From Reclinomonas americana ATCC 50394 (lineage: Eukaryota; Jakobida; Jakobea; Jakobida): DNA of 51,861 nucleotides. Within the stretch, counting starts at the first letter, position 1; every line of letters begins with the position of its first letter. The DNA lies in assembly GCA_048213135.1 (NCBI GenBank), contig PS015130.1, positions 3,584 through 55,444 on the forward strand, given 5' to 3'. A program made the position numbers and the translations under genes. The notes below the pieces were generated by a model. It had not been told where the DNA came from. It did no database searches and saw nothing but the letters and a program-made list of their open reading frames with translations. This document shows positions 33,037 to 45,033 of the stretch, piece after piece.

Positions 33037-33117
33037 CCGAGGCGGGGGTTCGATTCCCTCCCAGCGCCCTCCCCTCACGGAAGGCGCTGTAGTGTAGTGG
33101 TAGCATTCGGTATATTC
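33037..33117 (+). tRNA. Candidate circularly permuted tRNA gene (3' half before 5' half)
   Basis: The 3' half comes first: anticodon-stem CCG (33037-33039), variable loop AGGC, T-arm GGGGG-TTCGATT-CCCTC (33044-33060), acceptor strand CAGCGCC (33062-33068). After a 14-nt spacer comes the 5' half: acceptor GGCGCTG (33083-33089, perfect 7-bp match), T8 A9, D-arm GTGT-AGTGGTA-GCAT (33092-33106), anticodon-stem CGG (33108-33110). Thus the B box precedes the A box, as in permuted tRNAs of red and green algae. The leader GAGCACCGTGC (32989-32999) pairs perfectly with the trailer GCACGGTGCTC (33137-33147), enclosing the unit. TTTTT at 33155-33159 fits a Pol III terminator. Problems: one extra C (33061) between T-stem and acceptor, only three clear anticodon-stem pairs, and no confident anticodon (TTC at 33115-33117 is possible, with atypical flanks). 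Confidence 0.5.
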
Positions 33118-33154
33118 TGACGGCCGCTCTGCTGGAGCACGGTGCTCAACTTTC

Positions 33155-33159
33155 TTTTT
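33155..33159 (+). terminator. Oligo-T, possible RNA polymerase III terminator
   Basis: Five Ts directly after the trailer helix of the permuted tRNA candidate. No earlier run of four or more Ts occurs between the candidate 3' half and this point. Confidence 0.4.
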
Positions 33160-33522
33160 GATTTCTTTGTGAGGGGCCGGGGGAGTGGTGCAAGCAAGCA
33201 ATGTTTTCGCAACTATTTTTACCCGAACAACAGAATGCGTGCATGCGCATGGCTCCCTGCACGCCACGCTCGGCAGCAGCGCAGCACAACGCACACTTCT
33301 ACTATGGTGGCTGCATCTCGATCAGGCAGGAGCACATGCAATGAATCAACGTCGACGTCGACTTCGCGATCTCTGTCGCTCTCTCCGGAACTGCGCCCGC
33401 AGCGCGTTCACAAAGCAGTTGCATGTGTCACACTGTATGCTGTAGCACTCCGTCACTGCAGACTTCACCAGAGGAAGAGAGAAAGAGAGAGCGGGACAGT
33501 CGTATGTTCGGATTTCTATTCC

Positions 33523-36286
33523 ATGCACTCCTTCGCGCGCTCCTCTCTCTTTCTCCTCCTCCCCCTGCTGCTCCTACTCCTCAGTGTCACACAGTGCGCC
33601 ACTGCACAACAACACGCAGACGCACTCGTGCGACCATGGACACTGGCCAATGTGCAGTCGACATTTGTCAGCGTGAAGAGCGACATTGCAGGAGAGCCCG
33701 ACACTCCCATCTATGTGGTGTTCCACAACCATCACGTCACACTGATGGAAGCAGGTGAGTGAGAGACAAAGAAAAAAACGAAGAAAGAGAAACAGGTGCA
33801 TGCATGTGTGATTGATTGATTTTTTGACTTGTCTCTCGTGTGATCAGTGGAGGAGGCGCTGCATCCGTACCCGCATCTGCAGCACTATCGCGATGAGATA
33901 TGGGCCTACTCACTGAATCTGCTCGCCGAGCATCATCTCACCATCTCGGTGGCCGATCAGGCGTATCACGTAACTCACCCGCGAACGCTGTCGCATCGTG
34001 CACCGCGTCAGGCGACGCAGCACACGCTGTCGATGCGTGGACAGATGTACAGTGTGGCGATGTCGACGGAGCGATCCACCCGCGAGCAAGGTCCGGGGAG
34101 GGGAATGGACGGGAGGGGAGACTGAAGACTTGGAACTTTGCAAACTCTCTTCATCTTTCCCTTCTCCTCCTCCTCCTCCTCCTCCTCCTCCTCCTCCTCC
34201 TCCTCCTCCTCCTCTTCCTCCTCCTCATCCCTCGCTCTTCTCTTCCCCTTCTCCTCCTCCTCCTCATTTTCTTCCTTCTCCTTCACCTTCTCCCCAGTGG
34301 AGGACTGGCTTCTCCAAGTGTCGGAGGGCAACGTGGAATTCGTGCAGGAGAACCTGCAGGAGGCGTTGGCGGCGATCACGCTGGTGGACACGCTGGTGGC
34401 CGAGGAGAGTCTGCATTCGTCTGACTTTTTCACCTCGTACATGAGAGTGCGTACTGCGGCCTCCATGTTGTCGTGCCCGCCGCGTCTTACTTTTTTCATT
34501 CCACCTTGCAGCACCTCGATGCGCACCCGGCCGACATGCACCGACTCGTGCCACCGCTGCCGTCGTACTACACGCAGCCGTTTGCGCCAATCGCGTCGAC
34601 CAGACGACGGGCGCCGCTGGCCGAATGGGCGCACAGTCGCGCGCTGGTCACCGACCTCGTCAATATCGACCCTTCCGTCAGTGCGTGCACGGCTCTGTGT
34701 GTCGATCATGGATATGCCGCGGGTGCGTGTGCATGTATTTGTCAAGACATTGTTCCTGCGTCATCTCGATCGCTTAGCTGTGTGTGTGTGTTGGTGTCGC
34801 AGCCTTCCCACCAGTGTCGCAGTGCGAGTGCTCGACGCTGGGCGTCGATTTCCTCGAGCGCGGCCATCTCATGGCGCCGCCCGCGCTGCCGAGTTTTTTG
34901 CATGCCGACGACAGCGGTGGTGCCGATTGGTCGCTCTTTCGCAGCGAGCCAGTTGGCGCCTCGGCGTGTGAGGGTCTGGAGCGGTATCTGTGGCGCGCGC
35001 TGACCGAGAAGAACGCAGCGACGGCGGCCCTCAGGGCCGTCGGCGACGAAAAGGCACCGCAGCCCATTGCTCTGTTCCCGCACAGCGGGTTCCGTGAAAG
35101 TCGCTCCAGCGCGCTCAAGCAACTCGGTCGCCACTTGCAGTCTGCGGTGTCATCGTTTGCACTTCCGGGTCTTGCGCAAAAGACGGTGGTCTACACGGTG
35201 CTGCAGCTGGTCGGTTCCGACGCGGCCACCTCCAAGTGGTTGTCGCTGTTGGAGAACTGGTTGCAGCTGTTTTGGCGTGCACACGGGCCAGCCGTGCAGC
35301 CACTGATTGTGTGCCTCGACAAGGCGACACTGGAGTTGGTGCAGTCGGTGCTCCCGACAGAGCACAAGTCGGCTGCGTTTCTCGACCGCGCGAAATGGTA
35401 CGTTTTCCTGGTACCTCGTCTCCGTCTTCCACGTGCCATCACTCATCCTCCGCTGCACGCAGGTGGGAGAAGAAGCGCAACCTGCCGATGAACTACTCGG
35501 CCTCCATCAACGTCAAGTGGCTGTATGCGTACCTCTTGGTGCGCCTCGGCTACCAATCTCTGTACATGGACGTCGACATGCTGGCGATGCGCGATCTGGC
35601 CACGCTGCCGCAGCTGCGAGCCGACAGTGCCCCAGTCGCCGACATTCTCGGCCTCTCCGAGTGCAGCAGTACATTGTGTGATCCCTTTGAGTTCACACTG
35701 TTGAGCGCCGAAGCACGCATGCGTGAGCCGTGGACCGTGGCGCCGCGCGGCTGCACCATGCCTACTGGAGACTGGGTGAGCCCACCGTCCTCATTCACTC
35801 TACTACTGCTGCTGCACTTGATATCCTGATCGCTCCCGCCCGCAGCGGTACGCCGTGTGCCCGGAGCATCCACGCCACTTTTGCGTCAACAGCGGAGCCT
35901 TCTTCTTCCGCCCCACCGTGTACACCTTGCGTTTCCTGGCGCACATGGTGGACGCGTTGGAGTCGCACTGGGCGACATGGAACGAGCAGGATGCGGCCAA
36001 TCTGCTGCTCGACTACCACACTCGTCTCGGTCGTCTGCGTTTCGACTGGTTCGATCCGCGCCAAGTCAACACCGTCATGGGCTTTGCCAAACTGCGTGCG
36101 ACCCGCCTCATGCCTCCGCCACTCGAGGCTGGAATGGCGGCGGTCAGTCGTCTCTCGGGAAAGACTCCCGCCACTACGTACGATGAACTCTCTCACTCTG
36201 TTGTCTGCATGCAGGTCCACTTTGTCGGCGATGTGGATCGGAAGATTCGTTCGATGAAGGCATGCGATCTGTGGAAGCTGCCGTAG
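33523..36286 (+). CDS. Secretory nucleotide-sugar transferase with DXD (Nucleotid_trans/GT77-like)
   Basis: Eight exons in consistent phase: 33523-33754, 33848-34090, 34298-34446, 34512-34722, 34803-35397, 35463-35775, 35846-36139, 36215-36286 (702 residues). The start codes a signal peptide ([20 protein letters not shown]). The first half has no recognised domain. The C-terminal half has the order seen in Nucleotid_trans enzymes: a Rossmann-like strand (VQPLIVCLDKATLELVQSV), NVKWLYAYLLVRLGYQSLYM leading into DVDM (the DXD), HFCVNSGAFFFRPT, and DAANLLLDYHTRLGRLRFDW. Such enzymes add arabinose, xylose or galactose to glycoproteins in plants and algae; the acceptor here is unknown. The intron after exon 2 has a long CCT-rich tract (34150-34290). 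No neighbour is clearly co-regulated. Confidence 0.82.
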
Positions 36287-37101
36287 GAGAAACTGGCACA
36301 GTGTGTCAGCAGGGTCTAGAAGAGCACTGCAAGTTGACGAGTCGACGACAGGCGACCACGAGTGCTGCAGCAAACGCAGCGCGTCTCACCGGAGCTACGT
36401 ACGCGCTGTCGATATCTGTCGACGCCAACAATGCATCACCACCGCGGAATGAATGAGTCACTGAAGCTCACTCCAACATGGTCTACCTGTTGCCACACCT
36501 ACAGTGTGCGCCGCTGTGTCTCAAACGGTGCGACAACATCGGAAATGACCCGAAGCGGACATGCCCATTACCGGATGACGAGACGCAATAAATGTATACA
36601 GCGCGTGTTGATCGACACCTCTCTCTCCTCCTCCTCTCTCCTGCTTCCCTTCCCCCCTCTTCGTGTGCATGAGGTCTTGCACACTGGTGCCGCAGATTCT
36701 CTCAGACAACAGCCTGCGATTCGGCGGCTGTGGTGTCGATTGAGTGAGTGTCCATCCACACACGCGCCCATTTTTCTTCATTCATTGCACGCACGTGCAC
36801 GCTCATTCACAGAGTGAGAGAGACATTGTTCCTCTTGGTAAAAGGGCGAGGGAGAAAAAGGTCTGTTTTGCCGCTCGCATTCACTGTTGTGTAAGTGCGT
36901 GAGCGACTTGTGTGATGTGAAGAGTGTGTTTCGCCGAAGTGTGCACCGATTCTTCCCTCGCTTTTACATTGTCAGACGTGTGTGCCAGTGAGAGAGCAAA
37001 GACCACCTTCCTCCCCTTCTCTCTTTCCTTCTCTCTCTACGTGTGTGCGTGTGCGTGATTCCTTCTCTGTGTGTGTGTCTCATTTGTGTGCGTTCCACAC
37101 C
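36287..37101. other. Spacer between tandem + genes
   Basis: 3' flank of the glycosyltransferase and 5' flank of the F-box/ARM gene. AATAAA at about 36588 may be the poly(A) signal. Pyrimidine runs and TG-rich sequence precede the next ATG. Nothing else recognised. Confidence 0.5.
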
Positions 37102-40100
37102 ATGATGGATCAAGACGTGCATTCTCATCCTCATCATCACCGCTCGACCTCTTCAGCGTCCTCTTCGTCCATTGAAAGCGATCGCCCGTCGTCGCCGACC
37201 TCATCCTCCTCAGCCTCCTCTGCGGGTGGAGTGACCACACTGACCACTGCTGCCATGAATGGAGGTGGAGCAGCGGCAGCAGCTGGGAGGAAGGCATTGA
37301 TGCAACAACAACAACAACAGCAGCAGCAGCGCAGTGGTGCAGGTGGATTGCCGCACTTCCCTGCTGAGCTGTGGATCGAGGTGTGCCGGCACCTGACGCT
37401 GGCCGAGTTCTCACAGCTGTGGCGCGTCAGGTCGGTGTTGTGTCTTTCCGCGTGGGTGATAATCACTCGTTGTTGACCTTCTCTCCTCCTCTCCCCNNNN
37501 NNNNNNNNNNNNNNNNNNNNNNNNNNNNNNNNNNNNNNNNNNNNNNNNNNNNNNNNNNNNNNNNNNNNNNNNNNNNNNNNNNNNNNNNNNNNNNNNNNNN
37601 NNNNNNNNNNNNNNNNATCTTGATGCAGTCGCTCGTTCTGCTCGTATGCAGAGGCGGGGCTGGTGGAGGCCACGGGCGTGCCGCTGGACCGAGCGCATCG
37701 GCTGTCGCACTGCTTTCCGCATCTCCGCTTGGCACAGTTGACAGCTCCCACACCGCCGCCACCACCGGTGCCGCAGGGTGCTACGGCGGCCGCGGCCGCT
37801 GCTGCAGCTGCGGCGGTGGCTGCAGCGGCTGCGACCACTGGCACGCAGGAGGTGGAGATGGAGGCGGTGCCACTGGAGGGCGCGAGAAGTGTCACTGCTG
37901 CTGCTGCCTCTGCTTCCGACGACCTTGGCACGCCGGATGAGGACGTGGAGGCCGATGCGAGTATGGTGGAGGCTGTGCGAGATGATGCTGGCACTGCAGC
38001 AGCAGTGGCGGCTGCAGCAGCGGCTGCTGCGGCGGCTGTGGCTGGGCGCGGAGAGGGTGTGGACATGGCGAGTGTGGACGCGGCCGAGGCACATCGCCTG
38101 CGCCGACAAAGGCGGCGTGAACTGGCTGAGCAGGCTCGCACCCTTCGTCGCACGGTGTTGGACGCCTCACGGCTACCCCGCCGGCTCCACTCGCTGGATG
38201 CTTCCAAGGCCAGCACGCTGACACGAGTGGTGCGTATTGCTTTTTCTTGCTCTCCCTCACACCCGCGATTTCCATTTTTAGTGAGCTCAACTATTATTCA
38301 TCACGTGTGTAGGTCGGCGACCTCCCATCAGGCATCGTCACGCTCAACCTGTCGTCGACGCTACTGGCGCGCCTGCCCAACCTGCGACCATGTTTGCAGT
38401 CGCTCAAGAATCTGTACATGAGCAACACGCCGCTGGCCCGAACCGAAGACATTCTGCTGGCGCTCATTGCTGGCGAATGGGAGCCGCGCAACCGGCAGCC
38501 GACGCGGGCCGTCAGCAGCGCAGGCGACGTGAGCCCCGCCATCATGGAGGCGGCCAGTGCGACTTCGAGCACAGCGATGAGCATGGTGCCTTTGAGACAG
38601 ACTCCAGTACCGACGGCACTTCGAGTGGCGGCCCTGCGTGCACTCCCACGGCGACAGCGTCCTGCTTTTGAACAGGTGCGTTCTCACGTTTCTTTTTCGG
38701 TGTTTTCCTGTGTGTTGGTGTGCACATGTCCGTGCTCACACCGTGTCGGCGGTCAGGTGCTGCATGTGTTGGAGGCGCAACCGGCGGAGCCAGCAGAAGT
38801 TGTCGGTGCAGCTCTGGAGGTAGCAGAGGAGATCTTGCGCTTGGGTGGGTGCTGATTGCGTGTGGTCGACTGTGTGTGTGCTTGTGTTTGTTCACCGCCT
38901 GCTCGTTTCACAGATACGACCTCATGTCGCCAGTTTGGTGGTCAACGGGGTGTGGAGTTGTGCATGGGAGTTCTCGAGCGGTATGCGTCGGACGCGGAAG
39001 TGTGTGGTCTGGCAGCTGCTTGCCTGGCCAATGCCATGCGTATCGACGGTGAATCTCACGAAAACCGTGTGCGTGAAATGTGTCACACTGTGTTCTCACG
39101 TACTTGTCGACAGAGAATCGTCGGCGGTTTGCTGACGTGGACGGCATGGTACGGTGTTGTCACTGTCACTGCTGCGGATGATTGTGTTGTCTCATGCGGC
39201 CGCTTGTGTATGTGCAGCCCTCGCTGACAGCATTCATCTCCCGCCATTGCAACTGCGAGACGAAGGCCATGTTCTATGCCTGCATGGCGGTGGCGAACGC
39301 TCTCATTGACACGGATACGCCGAATCGGCTGCGTTTTGTCAATGTCAACGGCCTTGACCAATTGCAGCGGGTGATGAAGAAGCATATTGGCGACGCGGTG
39401 AGTGTGTGTGTTCGGTCTGGTGCATCTCGTCGTTGAGAAAGTGGCTTTCACGCTCATCTCGCTCGTGTCTGTTGCGTGTACACAGGACACAATGTTCGAG
39501 GCCTGCCGAGCCACTCTGAATGCCCTCGCAGGTACATTGTATGATGTCAGCAGAGTGGTGGACACCGACATGTGTGTGCTCACACGCATCACTGCAGGCA
39601 ATGCGGACAATCAGAGGCAGTGGGGTGAACTCGGTGGCATCAAAACGCTCATCGAGGTCATGGAGCGGCTTCCCGACTCGGCCGCCGTCGCACGCGAGGC
39701 TGCGTGGGTGCTCACGTATGCCATGTACGCCTCCAAGGACAACCGTGAGCGCCTCTCCAAGGCCGACGGTATTCCCACACTCGTTCGCGCAATGGTGAGT
39801 CGAGAAGCTGCCTGTCCTTCTTTTTGCGTCCCCCCGTTTTGGACCAATCTCTCACCCGCACTTGCCTTTTTTGCCCATCGGACTCTTGCAGGCACGGCAC
39901 TTGCGAGATGCGACAGTGGAACGCTACGTCTGCTGGTCGGTGGCCACCGCCATGCACGGTACGGCTCCGCATCTGGTGCACACTGCACGTGTTTTCGGTG
40001 TTGTTGCTGATCCAGTGTTGTGCAGAATTCCCGCGAAATCAAGTGGAGTTCCGACAGAGCGATGGCCTGCGGGCACTCGTCGATGTGCTCCACGAGCACT

Positions 40101-41371
40101 ACCTGAACCACGAAGTGATGCGATATGCCTGCGATGCGGCGTTTTGTGCCATGGCTGTTGCGCTCGCTCACTCTCTCTCCACTTTTGTATGCCGATTCAC
40201 TCACTGATGTACGTACCTTGTACTGCTTTGTTCCTCAGGCGTGCCCCGAGAACCAAGCAATGTTTGGCGAGGTGTGATTGGTGTCTGTTTCTTCTGTGCG
40301 TTTTTGTGCTGGTTGACTCAAATACCCGATTTTTCTCGTGCAGTTGGGCGGCGTCGCAGCCCTCGTTCCCGTATTCCAGCAGCACACCGGCAACGTGTTG
40401 ACCATGCAGCACGCGTGTTTGGCAGCATCGGCTGCTCTCGACTGTTGCGTCTCACGCACTGTTGTGATTCCATTTTTGGGGGTGGTCATGTTCACCATTA
40501 TCTAATTCGCACCCCAAACAGGCAACCTGGCCAACGGAACACGCATGTGTGAATCGCGGGGACTGCGTATGCTGGTCCTTGTGCTTCACTACCAGATTGG
40601 CAGTGCTGAAGTCATGCGCTTCGCCTGTGCTGCGATCGCCAACGTCACTGGAGGTGCTGTCGTTTTTTTGCGCGTGTCTCAATATTCACTCCGTCTCTCA
40701 CTCATATATCTCCGCGCACGTGCAGATTCACCTACCGCGCGCGCGCTCTTGCGTGACGCTGGAGGCATGGGTGCTCTTGTCAATGTTATGCGAAACCACC
40801 CCGACAGTGTTCACGTGGCGGCGCAGGCGTGCCGTGCGGCTTGGAATGCAATGCATGATGGTGCGTCAGCTAGTGCTCTGTATCGCCATTCGCACTCTCC
40901 TCTCCTCCTGGCTCACCCAGAAGCTTGTCCGTCCGTGTGACAGATCCCGCAAACCAGGCACTCTTTGGTGATGCTGGCGGCATGACTGTTGCGTGCACAC
41001 TCGTGCCTTGTCCTTGGAAAATGGCAGCTGCTGACTTGTTTTTATTCGTATACAGGCGCTGGTTGACATTGTGAGGAAGCATTACGATCAGGCGCCACTG
41101 ATTTGCGAGGCCATGTGGGCTGCCTACTATGCCATGGATGGTATGTGTGTGTGTGTGTGTCCGCCTGTTGGGTGTGCCAAAAAGAAACGAAACGGCTTGC
41201 TCAATACGGTGGTGTCTCGCAGGCAACGAGTCGAACCGCAAATCTCTGGTCAGCTGCGATGGCTTGGCGGTGCTGGCTGAGGTGCTCACCCGCTACTCCA
41301 CGCGCGACCACGTGCATCGACCTGCCAGTATGGCGGCGGAGTTGGCGTCGAAGCGTTGCGTCTCGGTCTGA
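37102..41371 (+). CDS. F-box / LRR-like / armadillo-repeat protein, interrupted by a gap
   Basis: Begins MMDQDVHSHPHHHRSTSS, then Ser-rich, Ala and Gln runs. An F-box-like segment follows (LPHFPAELWIEVCRHLTLAEFSQLW), pointing to an SCF ubiquitin ligase adaptor. A 120-N gap (37497-37616) cuts the next exon. After an Ala-rich acidic region comes an LRR-like stretch (IVTLNLSSTLLARLPNLRP; LKNLYMSNTPLA). From about 38.7 kb a series of at least ten armadillo repeats follows, one per exon or so (ADNQRQWGELGGIKTLIEVM; NQVEFRQSDGLRALVDVLHE; TARALLRDAGGMGALVNVMR; NRKSLVSCDGLAVLAEVLTR). Introns repeatedly fall just before the Asn that opens a repeat. The protein probably recruits substrates through the armadillo solenoid. 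Stop at 41369-41371. Exon joins were not all checked. Confidence 0.75.
37497..37616. other. 120-N gap in the F-box/ARM gene
   Basis: Falls between the F-box exon and the Ala-rich exon, so the reading frame across it cannot be verified. Confidence 0.99.
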
Positions 41372-41512
41372 AGATGCGCAGTACAGGGGCGGTTTGAACT
41401 CACCTGCTATATTATTACCCATGACGCAGACTGCCCCGAGACCTGGGCTGCGATTCGACCGCCCCACATGCTGCCGAGACCATGAGTGCGCCTTCTCCAC
41501 CCTTGTTAGCTA

Positions 41513-41543
<31 letters not shown>

Positions 41544-41829
41544 GCGTTTGCGTTAGATGCCCGTTTTGCGAGCGTGTGTACGTGTGCCATCTGTATCTGT
41601 GCGCCGTGCACCGCTGTCACCCACCACCACCGCCACCGGTAACCCTCCCCCCCACGTTGTTTGCTGTTTTTGCTTTGTACATGAGACGAGACAAGACTTC
41701 AAGTGAATCCATCCTTGATGCACACAAGAGAGAGAATAGACGGGAACTGGCTGCCGCAACGCCTCGGGAAAGCAGCATCGACGCTTGTCCCTTGTCCACA
41801 CACTTTGTCTTCTCCTATCATCGGAGGAA
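41372..41829. other. Spacer with (GTT)n repeat
   Basis: A (TTG)n run lies at about 41513-41541, followed by the 5' flank of the glycosidase-like gene. No exon recognised. Confidence 0.5.
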
Positions 41830-44800
41830 ATGCGTCTCCTCCTCCTCCTCCTTCTCCTCTCGTCCGCGCTGGGCACTGCACTGGCCTCGCACACCACTGC
41901 ACTCCCGCCTGTGCGCGTCTTCACACAGAACAACCAAGTGGTGCTGGAGAACGGCTTTGTGCATGTGGCCTTTTGCCTGCAGACTCCCGGCATTTGCAAT
42001 GTCGTCGCCGATGTGAATGGCACGGGCCACTTTGATGCGCGCCCGTCTCTGACACTGAGCTCGCCCACATTGGATCCGCTCGGCCTCAATCGTGTGGGCG
42101 TCTCGCTCGAGCGCATTGTCGCAAAATCATGGTCAATCATCAGAGTCAGTCAGCTGTGTTTTTTTCCGCCGAGCATTCACACTCACTGCTGTTCACAGGC
42201 TGGACTACCAGACGCGTGCCTCGTCTCGTGCGGCATCGCCCTCCCTGAAGTACACGATCGAATCCAACACCGACGCACTGGGACGGTCAGTTGTCGTTGT
42301 TTGTTGCGTTGCCTCGCAGGTGCTCATCCACGCTGCATGCATGCAGAGTGCACTTTACCGGCGTGGTAGACGACGCCACACAGCCGACCATCACCTCCGA
42401 GTGGGTTCTGTCGCTGGGTGCCGGGCAGCGGTTCTTTGAGCTCAAGGTCAGCGCCAGTGCGCTGGTAGCGCAGGAGACGGTGGCGGTGTACGTGTCGGTC
42501 TACTCGCCCAATCCGTCGGTGTACGGCCTCTTTGATCGCGGTCCGGTGCAGAGCATGTCGAGTCCGGCGCCGTTCTTTGCGTCGCGCGATGCTCTGCAGC
42601 GTGTGTACTCGATCGACTCCAACGTGCAGCAGAGCGGGTGCCCGGAGATTGTGGAGCCCAGCGGGCACTCGACCACCGTTCTGCTGAACAAGGTCTTGTG
42701 TGCGTCGCCTCTTTTGTGTGTGTGTGCGCGCGCGCGTGCCGCACTCATTCGATCGTCATCCCGAATGACAGCCGCCGACCACCAAGTGGTTCGGCAGCGG
42801 CGTGCAGCTGGTGTTGCTCGGCAACTACGGAGAGGGTTTCGACGACTGGTCCACTGGCTGGGTCAGTTGGCACGCGAAAGAAACCTACTGCCTTGCCCCG
42901 TTAGTGCTCTCACTGCTTTCTGCTCGCTGCAGAACGGCTCCTCGAACTCCACCATCCATGTCGGCGACTCGTGGAGTGTGTCGTTCAAGTATTACGCCTC
43001 GGATCGCCCGCTGCCGGCTTCGCGCCTGCCAGACACGAGTGACCCGCAGCAGAGTGGCGCGCTAAGCGACGAAATGCAGGCGCTCTACACCGGCATCTAC
43101 GCGTCGCCGGTCGGAGCGCTCGTCTCATACGTGCTGCCGCCGGCACGTGTGTCGCCCACCATCGCCACACCGAACCACGCGTACGGCGGACTGTACAACT
43201 TCTTTGTTGAGTGCACACTACTCTAGATCTTTCATACGTTTGCTCCGTGCTCGTGTGATTTACAGTGTCTCTCGGTGGCGCGCAGGACCCGGACTCGTTC
43301 TTCACCATCTCAGCGCTGCTGTATGCCGACGACCCGTACCTGGCTGACCAGTCGCAGCAGGTGCTCGAGACCAGTATCGCTCGTATCCTGCCCACCGGTC
43401 AGCTTCCGCACGTTGCGTCTTTGCCGATTGCAGCCGATTGCAGCTGTGGTGTGAGGGGGCTCATCGCGATGTATGTTGGTCGTGTTCTCGCCTCTCAGCA
43501 CTTCCACGACAAGGAACCCGTTTATGTTGCCATCTCGGGCGCGACACAGACCGGGCCGAACATGTTTTGGGCCTCAGCTGCACTGCTGTACGTGCGCGAG
43601 ACCGGCGACGTGTCGTGGCTGCGCTTGCGTATCAACCTGATTGACCGTGCCACCGACTTTGTCATGAACAACCTCGACAAGACGTTGGGACTGGTGAGGC
43701 TGGAGCAGTTGTCGTGGTGGTGCTTGGCGGTGGCCCGATGCAGAAACCTATTTGTGTCTGCTGTGTGTAGATCAGTGCCCCGGGACCACTGTGGATCGAT
43801 ACTTTCCGCCGCGAGCAGTTCACCTCCGACACCAACGCCTTTGCCGTTCGTCTGGCGCACGAACTTGCCGAGGCTCACGATTATCTCGGCAACACGGCAC
43901 GCGCGGCATCGTTGCGCGCCAATGCCACTCTTATTGCCACCTCCATGAATCAGCATCTGTGGGCCGGAGACCATTACATTACACAGCTCAACAAGGACGG
44001 ATCGACTCGCGACTTTGTCGACTACGACAGCAATCTGCTGGCCGTCGGGATCGGTGTGGCCACTCCAGATCGTGCCACTGCCATTTTGCACCGCATCGAC
44101 AACAGCACCTGCGGTCCCGCGTGGCCGACCTACGTCTCGGAGAAGTTCTACGGTCCGAAAGACTGCTACCTCGACAACATTGGTGACAGTGCGGTGACGA
44201 TGGCCCGCATAGCCTGGGCGGTGCGTGTCATTTTTTTCTGCGCGTCGCTTCCCCCCGGAACTGTGATGCTCACGGGCTATTTGTAGGAGGGAATCGCGCG
44301 ACGAGTCATGGGCGACATGAATACACTGCAGACGCGCATTCTCGATCGCTTCAGCAGCACCATCGTGCAGCAGACGTTGCGTTTCCTCGGCCGTTAATGT
44401 GTGATCGGCAGACGTCTCACCACATATATTTTGCCGTGCACAGGTGGCTGTATGAACGCTACACGTGCGACAACAAGCCGGCGCACAATCCGGTATGTGC
44501 ATGTGTGCGTCTTGTGTTGCAATCGTCGTGACTCACACGTGGACGGGTGTACAGTTCTTTATCGAGTATCCGGAGGTTCGCACACTGTCAATGGCAATGA
44601 TGCTTTGCAGATGTAGTTGACGATTCGTACTTGCTTGCAGGCCTATGCGATGCTTCTCCGTGAGGCCAAGTACGGCATTCGGCTCGATTTTGGTGGCATC
44701 ACCGTGGCACCGCTCTTCGACAGCGATTCGTGGAGCTACGACATGGGCACTCTGCATGTGTACCATTATCGCAAAGATCGCATCTGCATCACCACGGGCG

Positions 44801-44967
44801 TGCAGGGTTACGCACAGGCGCGCTACGTGCTGACCAGTGCGGTGCCGAATGCGCGATACCGCGTCGACGCCACCAACCAGGTGGTAGTGGCCGACGCCAG
44901 TGGGAGACTCAACTTCGTGGCTCCCATGTTGCCGCAGACAGCAGTGTGTGCCGTCTTCCAGGCGTAA
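41830..44967 (+). CDS. Secreted six-hairpin glycosidase-like protein
   Basis: Starts with a strong signal peptide ([20 protein letters not shown]). The N-terminal half is rich in beta strands (VVLENGFVHVAFCLQTPG; WVLSLGAGQRFFELKVSASA). From about 43.3 kb the sequence resembles an (alpha/alpha)6 six-hairpin domain: GTNMFWASAAL-type helix (seen as GPNMFWASAALLYVRETGDV), SWLRLRINLIDRATDFVMNN, TDTNAFAVRLAHELAEAHDYL, NQHLWAGDHYITQLNKDGST, DFVDYDSNLLAVGIGVATPD. Acidic residues in GDHYIT and DFVDYD are candidate catalytic groups, but I cannot assign a GH family. The C-terminal 100 residues form a beta region. About a dozen short introns; the small exons near 44.44-44.57 kb (WLYERYTCDNKPAHNP, FFIEYPE) are approximate. 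Stop is 66 bp from the convergent GTPase-RhoGEF gene. Confidence 0.72.
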
Positions 44968-45033
44968 AGTGAGTGGCCAGCACCGGCGAGTAAACAGTCG
45001 CATTCACTTTTTTCTTTATTCCTCCCACACCCA

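Noticed and set aside
32996-33068. Conventional tRNA gene ending at 33068
   Set aside because: GCGCTAG upstream can pair with six of seven acceptor bases, but there is no D-arm or A box between it and the T-arm, while a good D-arm lies downstream beside a perfect acceptor match.
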